NCBI RefSeq assembly: GCF_000300515.1
Contig: NZ_AMSI01000020.1
Location: 1-48,076 of the forward strand
Reading direction: 5' to 3'
Source: Nitratireductor indicus C115
GTDB taxonomy: Bacteria > Pseudomonadota > Alphaproteobacteria > Rhizobiales > Rhizobiaceae
DNA length: 48,076 nt
Each line of letters starts with the position of its first letter. Position 1 is the first letter of the stretch. Under the pieces are notes generated by a model. The model had not been told where the DNA came from, made no database searches, and was given only the letters and a program-made list of their open reading frames with translations. Below, piece by piece: positions 33,790 through 43,030 of the stretch. The position numbers and the translations under genes were made by a program.

Positions 33790-36015
33790 ATGACCTCCCA
33801 GCACGAGCACCATCATCACACGGCGGACGCCGAAGGCACCTCTTCTGCCGGCCAAGGCCAATATGACGAAGTTCCGGCCGGAAATAGCGGACCCGTCTAT
33901 ACCTGCCCAATGCACCCTCAAGTGCGCCGTACACATTCCGGATCATGCCCGATATGCGGCATGGGACTGGAACTGGAATCGGCAACGATGGTTGAAGAGG
34001 GGCCGAATCCCGAACTTGTCGATTTCACTCGGCGCTTATGGATTGGCGCGGCCCTGAGTATTCCACTCCTGATCCTGACCATGGGTCCCTTTGTGGGTCT
34101 TTCCGGCGTTCGCGAGATCTTCGGAGAACGAGCAACGCTGTGGATCGAACTTGTGCTCGGCACGCCAGTCGTTCTCTGGTCGGGTTGGCCATTCCTTGTC
34201 CGCGGCTGGAATTCCTTCCGTACGATGAATCTGAACATGTTCAGCCTGATCGCGATGGGCGTCATGGCGGCATGGACATTCAGTGTCGTCGCCGTGCTGT
34301 TTCCAGGTATCTTCCCCGATGGCTTCCGGGATCCAGAAGGTCATGTGGGTGTCTATTTCGAAGCAGCAGCCGTCATCGTTACCTTGGTGCTCCTCGGGCA
34401 GGTGATGGAACTGCGTGCTCGTGAGGGTACTGGCAAGGCAATCCGGGCACTCCTCGATATGGCGGCAAAAACGGCCCGCGTGATACGCGACGACGGCACG
34501 GAAGAGGAAATTCCGCTCGAACATGTTGGGGTTGGCGACCGCATTCGTGTGCGCCCCGGCGACAAGGTTCCCGTGGATGGCGTGGTGGTCGATGGTCGTT
34601 CATCGATCGACGAAAGCATGATCACCGGCGAACCCGTCCCAGTCGAGAAAGTTTCAGGCGATCCAGTGACGGGCGCAACCATCAACGGCACTGGCAGCCT
34701 TATCATGGAAGCTACACGCGTCGGCGCCGACACAATGCTGAGCCAGATCGTCGAAATGGTCGCCAACGCACAACGGTCCCGGGCGCCAATCCAGAAATAT
34801 GCCGACAAAGTATCCGGCTATTTCGTGCCGGCGGTGATCGCTATCGCTGTACTTGCTTTCCTGGGCTGGGCGTTTTGGGGCCCGGAACCCGCCCTTTCAT
34901 ATGCGCTCATCGCCGCGGTCGCGGTACTGATCATAGCCTGTCCCTGCGCCCTCGGTCTCGCCACCCCAATGTCGATCATGACGGCAACGGGACGCGGAGC
35001 TCAAGCAGGCGTGCTCATAAAGAATGCGGAGGCGCTCGAGAGGTTCGAGAAAGTTGATACGCTAATCGTCGACAAGACAGGCACGTTGACCGAAGGCAAG
35101 CCGCGATTGGTGGCAGTCGTGGCGGAGAATGGCCATGACGAGACCGAAGTGCTGCGTCTGGCGGCTTCCCTTGAACGGGGTTCGGAACACCCGCTCGCCG
35201 AAGCCATCGTAAGAGGAGCCGAAGAGCGAGGCGTGGAGTTGGCCGCGGCCGGCGACTTCGAGGCCGTTACCGGCAAAGGCGTCAAGGGTACAGTGGATGG
35301 CAGAGCCGTGGCGCTCGGCAATCTCGCGATGATCCGCGAACTTGGCCTGGAGGCGGGGGGCTTGACCGAAAAAGCCAATGGCCGCCGTGACGAGGGCGAG
35401 ACGGTCATGTTCGTTGTCGTCGACAATGGCGTCGCCGGACTCGTATGCGTCGCCGATCCGGTGAAAGAAACAACCCCCGACGCGCTGAAGGCTCTGCATG
35501 AACTTGGATTCCGCATTATCATGGCGACCGGAGATAACGAACGAACGGCGAAAGCCGTTGCTGCGCGCCTGGGCATCGACGAGATCCGCGCCGACGTGCT
35601 TCCCGAAGACAAGGCGCGCATCATCCAGGAATTGCAGCAGCAGGGTCGCAAGGTCGCGATGGCCGGCGACGGCGTGAACGACGCTCCGGCTCTGGCTCAG
35701 GCCGACGTTGGAATCGCGATGGGAACCGGGGCGGATGTCGCGATCGAAAGCGCTGGGTTTACCCTGGTCAAAGGAAATCTTGACGGCATCGTCAGGGCTC
35801 GCCGTCTGGCCCACGGAACGATGCGCAACATACGGCAGAACCTGTTTTTCGCCCTGATCTACAATACGTTGGGCGTTCCGGTAGCTGCAGGCGTACTCTT
35901 CCCGTTCTTCGGCATCCTGATTAGTCCGATGTTCGCCGCCTTTGCGATGAGCGCTTCTTCGATCTCAGTTGTCGTCAATTCGCTCAGACTGCGGCAATTG
36001 GATCTGAAATCCTGA
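33790..36015 (+). CDS. Second P1B-type copper ATPase with His-rich and heavy-metal-binding N-terminus
   Basis: A 741-residue ATPase. The N-terminus has HEHHHHTAD and a metal-binding module [15 protein letters not shown] then CPICGMGLE (two Cys pairs with His), instead of HMA domains. The core has [40 protein letters not shown] and [16 protein letters not shown]. This is the CopB/CopF-like subtype. AAGGAG precedes ATG 33790; the frame opens at 33766. It is diverged from the copA at 26681, so the two are old paralogues with different metal-loading domains. No frameshift. Confidence 0.93.
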   Translation: MTSQHEHHHHTADAEGTSSAGQGQYDEVPAGNSGPVYTCPMHPQVRRTHSGSCPICGMGLELESATMVEEGPNPELVDFTRRLWIGAALSIPLLILTMGPFVGLSGVREIFGERATLWIELVLGTPVVLWSGWPFLVRGWNSFRTMNLNMFSLIAMGVMAAWTFSVVAVLFPGIFPDGFRDPEGHVGVYFEAAAVIVTLVLLGQVMELRAREGTGKAIRALLDMAAKTARVIRDDGTEEEIPLEHVGVGDRIRVRPGDKVPVDGVVVDGRSSIDESMITGEPVPVEKVSGDPVTGATINGTGSLIMEATRVGADTMLSQIVEMVANAQRSRAPIQKYADKVSGYFVPAVIAIAVLAFLGWAFWGPEPALSYALIAAVAVLIIACPCALGLATPMSIMTATGRGAQAGVLIKNAEALERFEKVDTLIVDKTGTLTEGKPRLVAVVAENGHDETEVLRLAASLERGSEHPLAEAIVRGAEERGVELAAAGDFEAVTGKGVKGTVDGRAVALGNLAMIRELGLEAGGLTEKANGRRDEGETVMFVVVDNGVAGLVCVADPVKETTPDALKALHELGFRIIMATGDNERTAKAVAARLGIDEIRADVLPEDKARIIQELQQQGRKVAMAGDGVNDAPALAQADVGIAMGTGADVAIESAGFTLVKGNLDGIVRARRLAHGTMRNIRQNLFFALIYNTLGVPVAAGVLFPFFGILISPMFAAFAMSASSISVVVNSLRLRQLDLKS

Positions 36016-36104
36016 TGGAGCCGTTGTCCTGGTCTTGTCGGAGAACGGTCGCGGCCAAGCTTGTCGTTATTGACTCGGTTTCGGCGTGACGTCAGGGTAA
36101 TTGT

Positions 36105-36312
36105 TCACACGGTTCCCGCGATGCCGAGCGCGAAGCGGGATGAAAAGGGAATGTGACGGGTGGACCCAGACCGGGCATCCAAACCACAGCCGACCCCGCG
36201 ACTGTAGAATGGCGCGGCGCCATAACTCCCGAAAACGGGAGCGCCACTGGAAACATCCGGGAAGGCGATAGCGCTGGAAAACCGCCATGAGCCAGGAGAC
36301 CTGCCATGTGAA
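36105..36312 (+). promoter_or_regulatory. Cobalamin (adenosylcobalamin) riboswitch
   Basis: The leader shows the core elements in order: GGTTCCCGC, GGGAATGTGACGGG, CCGACCCCGCGACTGTA, the B12-box-like GCCACTGGAAACATCCGGGAAGGCG, and GAGCCAGGAGACCTGCC at the 3' end. This is a complete match to the conserved B12 element. It lies 49 bp before cbtB and would lower cobalt-uptake expression when cobalamin is plentiful. In Rhizobiales this element commonly precedes cbtBA. Confidence 0.93.
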
Positions 36313-36360
36313 CGGACGGAGAGATGTTCAAGTGACTGAATGAGCAACACGGAGGTTGTC

Positions 36361-36537
36361 ATGCTCGCAACACAATCTGTTTCGCTGCGGGTTTCGGCAT
36401 CAGCACGTCTGACGACTACGCTGTTCGCTGCAATATTTGGCATAGCGTTGCTTTATTTCGCTGCGTTTGCTCATTCCGACGCACTGCACAACGGCGCCCA
36501 CGACACGCGCCACGCAATCGTCGCGCCCTGCCACTAA
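36361..36537 (+). CDS. cbtB: CbtB, small cobalt transporter subunit
   Basis: A 58-residue protein with one membrane helix (LTTTLFAAIFGIALLYFAAF) and the CbtB C-terminus HSDALHNGAHDTRHAIVAPCH, whose His and Cys bind metal. GGAGG is five bases upstream of the ATG at 36361; an ATG at 36340 in the same frame is less likely. It follows a cobalamin riboswitch, as expected for the CbtAB uptake system, and precedes cbtA by 15 bp. Confidence 0.93.
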   Translation: MLATQSVSLRVSASARLTTTLFAAIFGIALLYFAAFAHSDALHNGAHDTRHAIVAPCH

Positions 36538-36552
36538 GGCGCCACGACGTAG

Positions 36553-37149
36553 ATGTTGACCCGGGTAATTCTGGCCGCGCTTGTAGCGGGATTGCTCGCT
36601 GGTGTGTTCGCGACCGCGGCGCAATCAGTGCGGGTTATCCCGTTGATCCTCCAAGCCGAAGCTTATGAAGAGGGGGTGTCACACGCTGAGACCGAGGACG
36701 AAGTCTGGGCGCCCGAAGAAGGCTTGCAGCGGACGTTTTTTACGTTGCTCTCGAATCTCGTGACCGGTGTTGCATTCGCACTGATTCTAACGGCTATCAC
36801 TCTGATATTAGACCAACCGGTGTCGCTCCGGCATGGCGCGCGTTGGGGGGCGGGTGGGTTCGCGGTTTTCGTTCTCGCCCCAAACTTCGGTCTTCCGCCT
36901 GAATTGCGCCTGCATGGATCGGACAGTCTGCCCGATGGCGGTAAATCCCCTTCGATCAGGGCGGATGTGCTGAAGGAAAAGGGCTGGACTGTGTCCAATC
37001 TGGCTTATGCGCTGAAAACAGGCATCCAACCGGACGGCGACGCTTTTGGTGGTTCGATGGGGGAAGTGGTGCGTGACGGAACTTCCTTTCTCAGTCAGGA
37101 CGATCTGACGGCAATCGCGACCTTTCTGCTGGAGCGGGAGAATGATTGA
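36553..37149 (+). CDS. cbtA: CbtA N-terminal half fused in frame to the tail of a c-type cytochrome (chimera)
   Basis: Residues 1-118 are CbtA (MLTRVILAALVAGLLAGVFA, helices near 63-90, and FVLAPNFGLPPEL), which normally runs to about 230-260 residues. From about residue 119 the sequence changes to the C-terminus of a diheme-type cytochrome: SLPDGGKSP, WTVSNLAYALKTG, PDGDAFGGSMGEVVRD and DDLTAIATFLLE. The heme CxxCH motifs are gone. The join (near 36907) keeps the frame. Cobalt transport is probably lost. The stop overlaps the multicopper oxidase start (ATGA), so the cytochrome end is the original upstream neighbour of that gene. Confidence 0.85.
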   Translation: MLTRVILAALVAGLLAGVFATAAQSVRVIPLILQAEAYEEGVSHAETEDEVWAPEEGLQRTFFTLLSNLVTGVAFALILTAITLILDQPVSLRHGARWGAGGFAVFVLAPNFGLPPELRLHGSDSLPDGGKSPSIRADVLKEKGWTVSNLAYALKTGIQPDGDAFGGSMGEVVRDGTSFLSQDDLTAIATFLLEREND

Positions 37150-38527
37150 CAGACGCAATTTCCTGGCGGGAACCGGGGTGCTCGTGTCAGCAGGCGTACT
37201 GCCCGGTCTTGCTGTGGCAAAGGCGGGTGCTCAGGAGTTTGATCTGATCGCCGGACCGGTCCGGCGAGCACTTTACGAGCAGCAGCTCTCAGATCTCTGG
37301 GCCTATAACGACATTGTACCCGGTCCTGAAATCCGGGCCCGAAAGGGCGAGCGGATACGCGTCAACTTTCGCAACAATCTTGAGGAGCCCACATCCATCC
37401 ACTGGCACGGAATCCGCATCGAAAATGCGATGGATGGGGTGTCCGGCTTGACCCAGGAACCCGTGCAGCCCGGAGACAGTTTCATCTATGAATTCGAGCT
37501 GCCGGATTCCGGTACATATTGGTATCACGCGCACAACAAGAGTTGGAATGAGGTCGGGCGTGGCTTGTATGGCCCGTTGATCGTGGAGGAGCGAATCTCC
37601 ACCTTTGATCGCGACCATGACATCACCCTCATCATTGATGACTGGCGCTTGCGCCAGCCTGGCGTTCTGGACACGGACAGCTTTGGCTCCTTGATGGATT
37701 GGAGCCACGGAGGGCGTCTCGGTAACTGGCTCCTTGTGAATGGCAAGTCACGTCCGGTTTTGAAGCTGCGCGGTGGCGACGCCTATCGCCTTAGACTGAT
37801 CAACGCCTCGAACGCACGTGTTCTGGAACTCGATCCCAATCGGTTCGGCGGAAAGGTAATTGCCTATGACGGAAAGGCGCTGCCGGAATCCGTCGTTCTG
37901 CCGTATTCCCCGCATCTTCTCGGACCAGCGCAACGGATCGACCTTATGGTTGTTCCGGACGCTGATTTCACGATCGAAGAGATTTCGGGCGATCAGCCAT
38001 TCCCCCTGGTCGACGGGATCGTCGACGGGATATCGCGTACAGCGCAGTCGACGCCTTCAATTCCGGTAAACCTGATACCGGAGCCCGATGTGACGGGCGC
38101 CCGGAAAGTGAAGGTCGTTATGGAAGGTGGCGCCATGGGCGGCTTTGTGGACATCACCTACAAGGGCAAGCGCCTTGAAGGCGAAGATTTCCGTAAAACG
38201 GGCCAGTCCTGGGCATTCAACGGCATAGCAAACCTGGCGGAGGCTCCGCTTTTCACGGTTCGGCGCGGCGAAACGGTTCTGCTGGAAACGATAAATCAGA
38301 CAGGTTGGGTACACGCCATGCATGTCCATGGTCATCACTTCCGTGTTCTCAGTCGATCCGGAGCCGACGTCGATGACGGCAAGCCCTGGCGCGACACATT
38401 CCTGATTGGACCTGAGCAGACGACGGAGGTTGCCTTCGTCGCTGGCAATCCCGGCAAGTGGCTGTATCATTGCCACATGCTGGAACACGCGGCAGCAGGT
38501 ATGACCACATGGTTCGAAGTCAGCTGA
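37142..38527 (+). CDS. Multicopper oxidase 1, periplasmic
   Basis: A 461-residue laccase-like protein with a Tat signal (DRRNFLAGTGVLVSAGVLPG). The four copper-binding blocks are complete: SIHWHG, WYHAHNKS, HAMHVHGHHF and HCHMLEHAAAGM. It would oxidise Cu(I) or another substrate with O2 in the periplasm. It lacks the Met-rich loop of CueO. Translation is coupled to the chimeric cbtA by ATGA overlap. The second oxidase (41521) is diverged, so the two probably differ in substrate. Confidence 0.93.
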   Translation: MIDRRNFLAGTGVLVSAGVLPGLAVAKAGAQEFDLIAGPVRRALYEQQLSDLWAYNDIVPGPEIRARKGERIRVNFRNNLEEPTSIHWHGIRIENAMDGVSGLTQEPVQPGDSFIYEFELPDSGTYWYHAHNKSWNEVGRGLYGPLIVEERISTFDRDHDITLIIDDWRLRQPGVLDTDSFGSLMDWSHGGRLGNWLLVNGKSRPVLKLRGGDAYRLRLINASNARVLELDPNRFGGKVIAYDGKALPESVVLPYSPHLLGPAQRIDLMVVPDADFTIEEISGDQPFPLVDGIVDGISRTAQSTPSIPVNLIPEPDVTGARKVKVVMEGGAMGGFVDITYKGKRLEGEDFRKTGQSWAFNGIANLAEAPLFTVRRGETVLLETINQTGWVHAMHVHGHHFRVLSRSGADVDDGKPWRDTFLIGPEQTTEVAFVAGNPGKWLYHCHMLEHAAAGMTTWFEVS

Positions 38528-38570
38528 GACGATTGTAGAAAATTTACGGAACCGGCGTTACGTTACTGAA

Positions 38571-38909
38571 ATGCGCAGACTTTTGCCATCGTTGATGATA
38601 CTGGTTCTGGTCCTCGGGGCCATGATGCCGGCTGTGATCCAATCGCATGCCGACATGACATCAACGAAAGTAACCGATCAGGTTCATGAGGTTCTGGCCG
38701 CTGACAAGACGGCCGCGATGAAGTGCTGTCAGAAGTCGAAAAGCGGCATGGATAACCGCCAAGGCAATTGTGCGGCCGATTGCCATTATCTTCCCGAATT
38801 CACACCGCTGCAAAATTCGCCTGTCTTGGCGTCGGTTGAAATCCCGGCACAGTCCGAGACGCTTCTGGAAGTGATATATTTCCAGATGAGGCCCCCCATC
38901 TCGATCTGA
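38571..38909 (+). CDS. Uncharacterised periplasmic Cys-rich protein
   Basis: A 112-residue protein with a signal peptide (LLPSLMILVLVLGAMMPAV) and a cysteine-rich middle: MKCCQKSKSGMDNRQGNCAADCHYLP, two Cys pairs that could bind Cu(I). No family is recognised; it resembles small DUF2946-type proteins of copper loci. It lies between an oxidase and an L,D-transpeptidase gene. Confidence 0.55.
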   Translation: MRRLLPSLMILVLVLGAMMPAVIQSHADMTSTKVTDQVHEVLAADKTAAMKCCQKSKSGMDNRQGNCAADCHYLPEFTPLQNSPVLASVEIPAQSETLLEVIYFQMRPPISI

Positions 38910-38967
38910 TCTTACTTCGCCAGCCATCAATGGCGTTCGTCGAGTAATTGGATTTGAGAGGGAAACC

Positions 38968-39525
38968 ATGCTTTCCAAACGTAGCTTAATGCTTGGCGCT
39001 TTGTCGTCGGCATTCCTGCCTGCCTCGTTGGCACAGGCACACAAACGCGTCTTCAAACTTGATCCGCGGTTCGAACCGCAGACTGTTCGATTCTCCGGAT
39101 ACAGTCCCGGCACGCTGGTGGTCGATCCAGGCAACCACTTTCTCTACCTGCAAACAAGCCGGACAACAGCAAGGCGATATGGGGTCGGCGTCGGCCGAGC
39201 TGGTCTTGCCTTTCGGGGCTCGGCCACCATCGGTCGGAAGGCAAAGTGGCCAAGTTGGACCCCGACCAAGAACATGATCAGGCGTGAGCCGGGCAAATAC
39301 GCCAGATATGCAAAAGGCGTTCCCGGCGGACCCGGAAATCCGCTTGGTTCACGCGCGCTGTATTTGTACCGCAGTGGCCGTGACACGATGTATCGGATTC
39401 ACGGCACCACCCAGCCATCTTCGATCGGGCGCTCCGTTTCGAACGGCTGCATCCGGATGATCAATGCGCATGTCGAGGACCTGTATGAAAGGGTTCCGGT
39501 GGGCGCAAAGGTGGTCGTGCTGTGA
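38968..39525 (+). CDS. L,D-transpeptidase 1 (YkuD family)
   Basis: A 185-residue periplasmic enzyme with a signal peptide (LMLGALSSAFLPASLAQA). The YkuD domain has the catalytic block HGTTQPSSIGRSVSNGCIRM, with Cys at the active site. It would make 3-3 crosslinks or tether proteins to peptidoglycan. Such enzymes are inhibited by copper in E. coli because of the catalytic Cys. It is clearly related to the one at 40306 (both have WP-x-WTP and PLG-x-RALY). A TGATG overlap leads into the next gene. Confidence 0.9.
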   Translation: MLSKRSLMLGALSSAFLPASLAQAHKRVFKLDPRFEPQTVRFSGYSPGTLVVDPGNHFLYLQTSRTTARRYGVGVGRAGLAFRGSATIGRKAKWPSWTPTKNMIRREPGKYARYAKGVPGGPGNPLGSRALYLYRSGRDTMYRIHGTTQPSSIGRSVSNGCIRMINAHVEDLYERVPVGAKVVVL

Positions 39526-39836
39526 TGGCTCAGGACCCGCAAAAACTATCGCCCTATGCACTTTCCTCCGGGGTGCCGAGAATTCGAGCACATGACGTCA
39601 CGGGCGTTCCCGAACCGCGGAAATTCGGCACCTGGATCATGATCGCTTGCTGCATTCCAATGGTCGGCGGCGCCGGATTGCTGCTTTGGGGCATGGGCGC
39701 TGGCGCAGGTTTGGCTGAACGCCTCGGCGCATTGGCGCCAATCGGCTTTTGTCTTGGGGCACACCTCGTCATGCACAAGATCATGGGCCGGACCTGTCAC
39801 GGCCATCAAACACACAAAGGACAAGACCAGAAATGA
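39525..39836 (+). CDS. Small membrane protein, DUF2933-like
   Basis: A 103-residue protein. Two membrane helices (IMIACCIPMVGGAGLLLWGMG and LGALAPIGFCLGAHLVMHKIM) are followed by a Cys/His tail (GRTCHGHQTHKG). This resembles the DUF2933 proteins found beside copper ATPases. The start is the ATG of a TGATG overlap with the transpeptidase gene; the stop overlaps the DUF411 gene. Function unknown; the Cys and His residues could be metal ligands. Confidence 0.65.
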   Translation: MAQDPQKLSPYALSSGVPRIRAHDVTGVPEPRKFGTWIMIACCIPMVGGAGLLLWGMGAGAGLAERLGALAPIGFCLGAHLVMHKIMGRTCHGHQTHKGQDQK

Positions 39837-40309
39837 AAACACTGATCAAAATCGCGGCCGCATCATGGTTGGCCGGCAACCTGCTGACGCTGCATGCACA
39901 TGCAGGCGAAACCGATGACAAGCATATCACCGTCTTCAAGACACCCTGGTGCGGGTGCTGTCAGGTCTGGGTCGATGCAGTCGAAAAAGCCGGCTACACC
40001 GTCGAAACAAAGGACATGGAAGACCTCTCCTCGATCAAGACGCAGGCGGGCGTGCCGGCAAAACTTGAAGCCTGTCATACGGCCGCCATCGGAGGCGATC
40101 GCAAATACGTTCTCGAGGGACACGTCCCGCTTGCAGCGATCAGCAAGCTCATGACTGAACAACCGGATATTCGCGGCATTTCCACCCCGGGTATGCCGAT
40201 GGGCTCTTTGGGCATGGGAGAAGATCCGAAGGCGAAATACGACGTCCTCGCCTTCACCGGCAAAACCGGAGAGACGCCGACCCTGTATTACCAGGCCGGC
40301 AAGCAATGA
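39833..40309 (+). CDS. DUF411-domain metal-binding protein
   Basis: A 158-residue periplasmic protein with a signal peptide (MKTLIKIAAASWLAGNLLTL) and the DUF411 core: TVFKTPWCGCCQVWVDAVEKAG, then GVPAKLEACHTA and GYFIEGHVP-like VLEGHVPLAAISKLM, GMPMGSLGM. The CGCC motif and Met-rich MGMGE loop could bind copper. It overlaps both neighbours (ATGA), so it sits in the tightly coupled 38968-40971 operon. DUF411 genes are common in copper and silver islands. Confidence 0.9.
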   Translation: MKTLIKIAAASWLAGNLLTLHAHAGETDDKHITVFKTPWCGCCQVWVDAVEKAGYTVETKDMEDLSSIKTQAGVPAKLEACHTAAIGGDRKYVLEGHVPLAAISKLMTEQPDIRGISTPGMPMGSLGMGEDPKAKYDVLAFTGKTGETPTLYYQAGKQ

Positions 40310-40971
40310 ATCGCAGGCAACTCCTGGGTGGGGCAGGCAGCCTGTCGTTGCTTGCCCTTTCCGGCTGTACAACCACCACACCCGAACAGGCGCTCGAGCC
40401 GCAACCGGCACCGAGAATCCCAGGCACGTATGCAACCATGTATGGGCCGATGCCCGGAGAGCGTTTTCCGATACCGGCCGTCGATCTGAACAAGGTCCCG
40501 GAGAGGTTCTGGCGTCGTCAGGTCGACTATTCGGGGCCTCATGCGGTTGGCACCCTGATTGTCGACACGCAGACGTTTTACCTTCATTTGATCCAGGAGG
40601 GCGGCAAGGCGATGCGGTATGGCGTCGGACTCGGCAGAGCGGGATTTTCGTGGTCGGGCCGCGGGGTCATCCAGTGGAAGCAGGCCTGGCCGAAATGGAC
40701 TCCGCCCGAGGAAATGATCGCGCGGGAGCCGGACCTCGAAAAATGGAGCGCACGCAATGGCGGCATGCCACCGGGGCTAGATAATCCGCTGGGAGCGAGA
40801 GCGCTCTACATTTTTCAGGACGGAGAGGACACGCTGTACCGGATTCACGGTTCGCCGGAATACTGGACCATCGGCAGGGCCGTCTCCAGCGGATGTGTTC
40901 GATTGATGAACCAGGACATTATCGATCTCTACAGCCGTGTCCCCAGCGGGTCTTCCCTGGTGGTCGTTTAG
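40306..40971 (+). CDS. L,D-transpeptidase 2 (YkuD family), lipoprotein-like
   Basis: A 221-residue protein. The lipobox LLALSGC (Cys21) suggests an outer-membrane-anchored lipoprotein. The YkuD domain carries HGSPEYWTIGRAVSSGCVRLM with the catalytic Cys. It shares WPKWTP, MIAREP and PLGARALYI with the enzyme at 38968, so the two are paralogues. The ATG overlaps the DUF411 stop by four bases. Confidence 0.9.
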   Translation: MNRRQLLGGAGSLSLLALSGCTTTTPEQALEPQPAPRIPGTYATMYGPMPGERFPIPAVDLNKVPERFWRRQVDYSGPHAVGTLIVDTQTFYLHLIQEGGKAMRYGVGLGRAGFSWSGRGVIQWKQAWPKWTPPEEMIAREPDLEKWSARNGGMPPGLDNPLGARALYIFQDGEDTLYRIHGSPEYWTIGRAVSSGCVRLMNQDIIDLYSRVPSGSSLVVV

Positions 40972-40979
40972 GTGAAGCC

Positions 40980-41483
40980 ATGTCGATGAGACGATTGAAG
41001 ATAATTTCCCTTGCCGGTCTGGCATTACTTGCGATCGGCGTCGTCGCCATGATTGGGGTCGGCCCAGGCAATGGGGAAAGCGCGGCTCTCCTCAGGCCGG
41101 ATGACCAGGAAAAAGTCTCGCTCGGCCAACAGGTCTACACTGTCAACTGTGCGTCCTGTCATGGAGCGGAATTGCAGGGCCAGGCAGAGGATTGGCGTTC
41201 CCCGGGACCCGACGGCTTGATGCCGGCTCCGCCGCACGATGAAACAGGACACACTTGGCATCATCCCGACGAGTTGCTCTTCAAGATCACCAAACTTGGG
41301 GTCGCCGAAGCGGCCAATCTGAAGGATTACACATCCGCGATGCCCGCTTACGAGGGCATTCTGTCGGATGAGGAGATCGTCGCCGTCTTGTCTTACATCA
41401 AGAGCACCTGGCCCGATGAAATCCGCGCCGGCCATGACGAGATGAACAAGCGCTACGCCTTGGAACCGCGGGACACGAGATGA
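40980..41483 (+). CDS. Membrane-anchored c-type cytochrome
   Basis: A 167-residue protein with an N-terminal hydrophobic anchor (LAGLALLAIGVVAMIGVG) and heme motif CASCH (Cys57, Cys60, His61). TSAMPAYEGILSDEEI holds a likely axial Met. The length matches single-heme cytochromes in copper-oxidase operons, where they can accept or give electrons to the oxidase. The ATG at 40980 starts 8 bp after the transpeptidase stop. Confidence 0.88.
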   Translation: MSMRRLKIISLAGLALLAIGVVAMIGVGPGNGESAALLRPDDQEKVSLGQQVYTVNCASCHGAELQGQAEDWRSPGPDGLMPAPPHDETGHTWHHPDELLFKITKLGVAEAANLKDYTSAMPAYEGILSDEEIVAVLSYIKSTWPDEIRAGHDEMNKRYALEPRDTR

Positions 41484-41520
41484 ACGCAGGTTGGGCAGAA
41501 AATGTTGAAGGGAGACGCCA

Positions 41521-42999
41521 ATGACAACACGGCGCGGACTGCTTGCAGGAGGTGTGGCTTTGGCCGCTGGCGCCGCCGCCTACGGCGTTTTGGGCGCACG
41601 GCCGTCCGTGAACCTTGCCAAGGCAACTGGCTTCCCTCGGCTTCAAATGCCGCCATTGCTCGATACCTCCGAATCGGGGCGTTTCGACGTGACCGCACAG
41701 TCCGGCACGACCAGTTTCATCGGCGGCAGGGCGACACCGACAATCGGATTCAACCAGCCTTATCTCGGGCCGGTTGTTCGCGTTCAAAAGGGGCCGTTGC
41801 AGCCGAAAGTCGCCAACGCCCTGTCATGGCCTGTCAGTTCCCACTGGCATGGATTGCTCGTACCTGGCGAACACGATGGCGGTCCGCATTTGCCGATCGG
41901 CCCAGGTTCCAACTGGACGCCTGATATGCAGATCGACCAGCCGCCTTGCACGGCCTTCTTTCACACACACATTCACGGGCGAACGGCACAGGATGTCTAT
42001 GCCGGGTTGGCCGGAGTGATCCACATCGTTGATGGCCACGATGCGGAGCGTGGATTGCCAGAAACCTATGGCACGGACGATCTCACACTGGTCATTCAGG
42101 ATCGCAGATTTGCCGGTGACGGGCGGCTGGCCTATGCGAATTCGATGATGGACATCATGCATGGCATGACCGGAGACACGATCCTGGTCAACGGCCAGAT
42201 TGGAACGGCGGCGCATGTACCGAAGGGGATTGTCAGGCTGCGGATTGTTAACGCTTCCAATGCCCGCATTTATTCGTTGCGCCTGAGCGACTCCCGCCCG
42301 ATGCATCTCATCGCGACCGATGGCGGGTATCTTGCCCGGCCGATCGCACTCGAAACGCTGCGAATGGGTCCCGGTGAGCGTGCTGAGATCCTGGTCGATT
42401 TCACGAGCGGGCATGACGTTTCTCTCGTGAGTGACGGTGATCCCAATCAGGGAATGGGCGGCATGATGGGCCGCGCCCGGGGAATGCTCGATGGTTTGAC
42501 GGGGGCGCGGCGTTTCGAGGTCCTGCCAATCCTTGTCGATGAACGCCTCCCGGTCGCGGTTGACAGAATCCCCGATACGATAGGAGGCAAAGCGCCCTCA
42601 CTTGCGGATTTTGAAATTGCCAAAACCAGGCGCTTCTCACTCGACATGGGCATGGGAGGAGGCATGATGGGCGGGTTTGCCATCAACGGAGATCCGTTCG
42701 AGATGGCCGTCGTCAACCAACGCGTGCGTCTTGGCGACACCGAAAAATGGGTCGTCAGCACAACCATGCTGGCCCATCCTTTCCACGTCCATGGCGTGTC
42801 GTTTCAGGTCGTCCGCGAAAACGGTCGTGATCCGCTGCCCGAAAGCAGTGGGTGGAAGGATACTGTCGTCATTGATGGCGAAACCGAATTGCTGATGCGC
42901 TTCACGCAGCCCGCAGGCGATCGAACGCCCTTCATGTATCACTGCCACATTCTCGAGCATGAGGATGGTGGCATGATGGGGCAGTTTACTGTGACCTAG
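41521..42999 (+). CDS. Multicopper oxidase 2, CueO/CopA-like with a Met-rich region
   Basis: A 492-residue protein. Tat signal (TTRRGLLAGGVALAAGAAAY). Copper blocks: SSHWHG, FFHTHIHGRT, HPFHVHGVSF and YHCHILEHEDGGMMG. A Met-rich segment (GMGGMMGRARGM and MGMGGGMMGG) lies near the cuprous-oxidase site, as in CueO. It would oxidise Cu(I) in the periplasm. A GGGAGACGCC ribosome-binding region lies just upstream. It differs clearly from oxidase 1 in length and Met content. Confidence 0.93.
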   Translation: MTTRRGLLAGGVALAAGAAAYGVLGARPSVNLAKATGFPRLQMPPLLDTSESGRFDVTAQSGTTSFIGGRATPTIGFNQPYLGPVVRVQKGPLQPKVANALSWPVSSHWHGLLVPGEHDGGPHLPIGPGSNWTPDMQIDQPPCTAFFHTHIHGRTAQDVYAGLAGVIHIVDGHDAERGLPETYGTDDLTLVIQDRRFAGDGRLAYANSMMDIMHGMTGDTILVNGQIGTAAHVPKGIVRLRIVNASNARIYSLRLSDSRPMHLIATDGGYLARPIALETLRMGPGERAEILVDFTSGHDVSLVSDGDPNQGMGGMMGRARGMLDGLTGARRFEVLPILVDERLPVAVDRIPDTIGGKAPSLADFEIAKTRRFSLDMGMGGGMMGGFAINGDPFEMAVVNQRVRLGDTEKWVVSTTMLAHPFHVHGVSFQVVRENGRDPLPESSGWKDTVVIDGETELLMRFTQPAGDRTPFMYHCHILEHEDGGMMGQFTVT

Positions 43000-43030
43000 C
43001 TCCGAACTGACCTGAGAGGAGGTAAAACCG

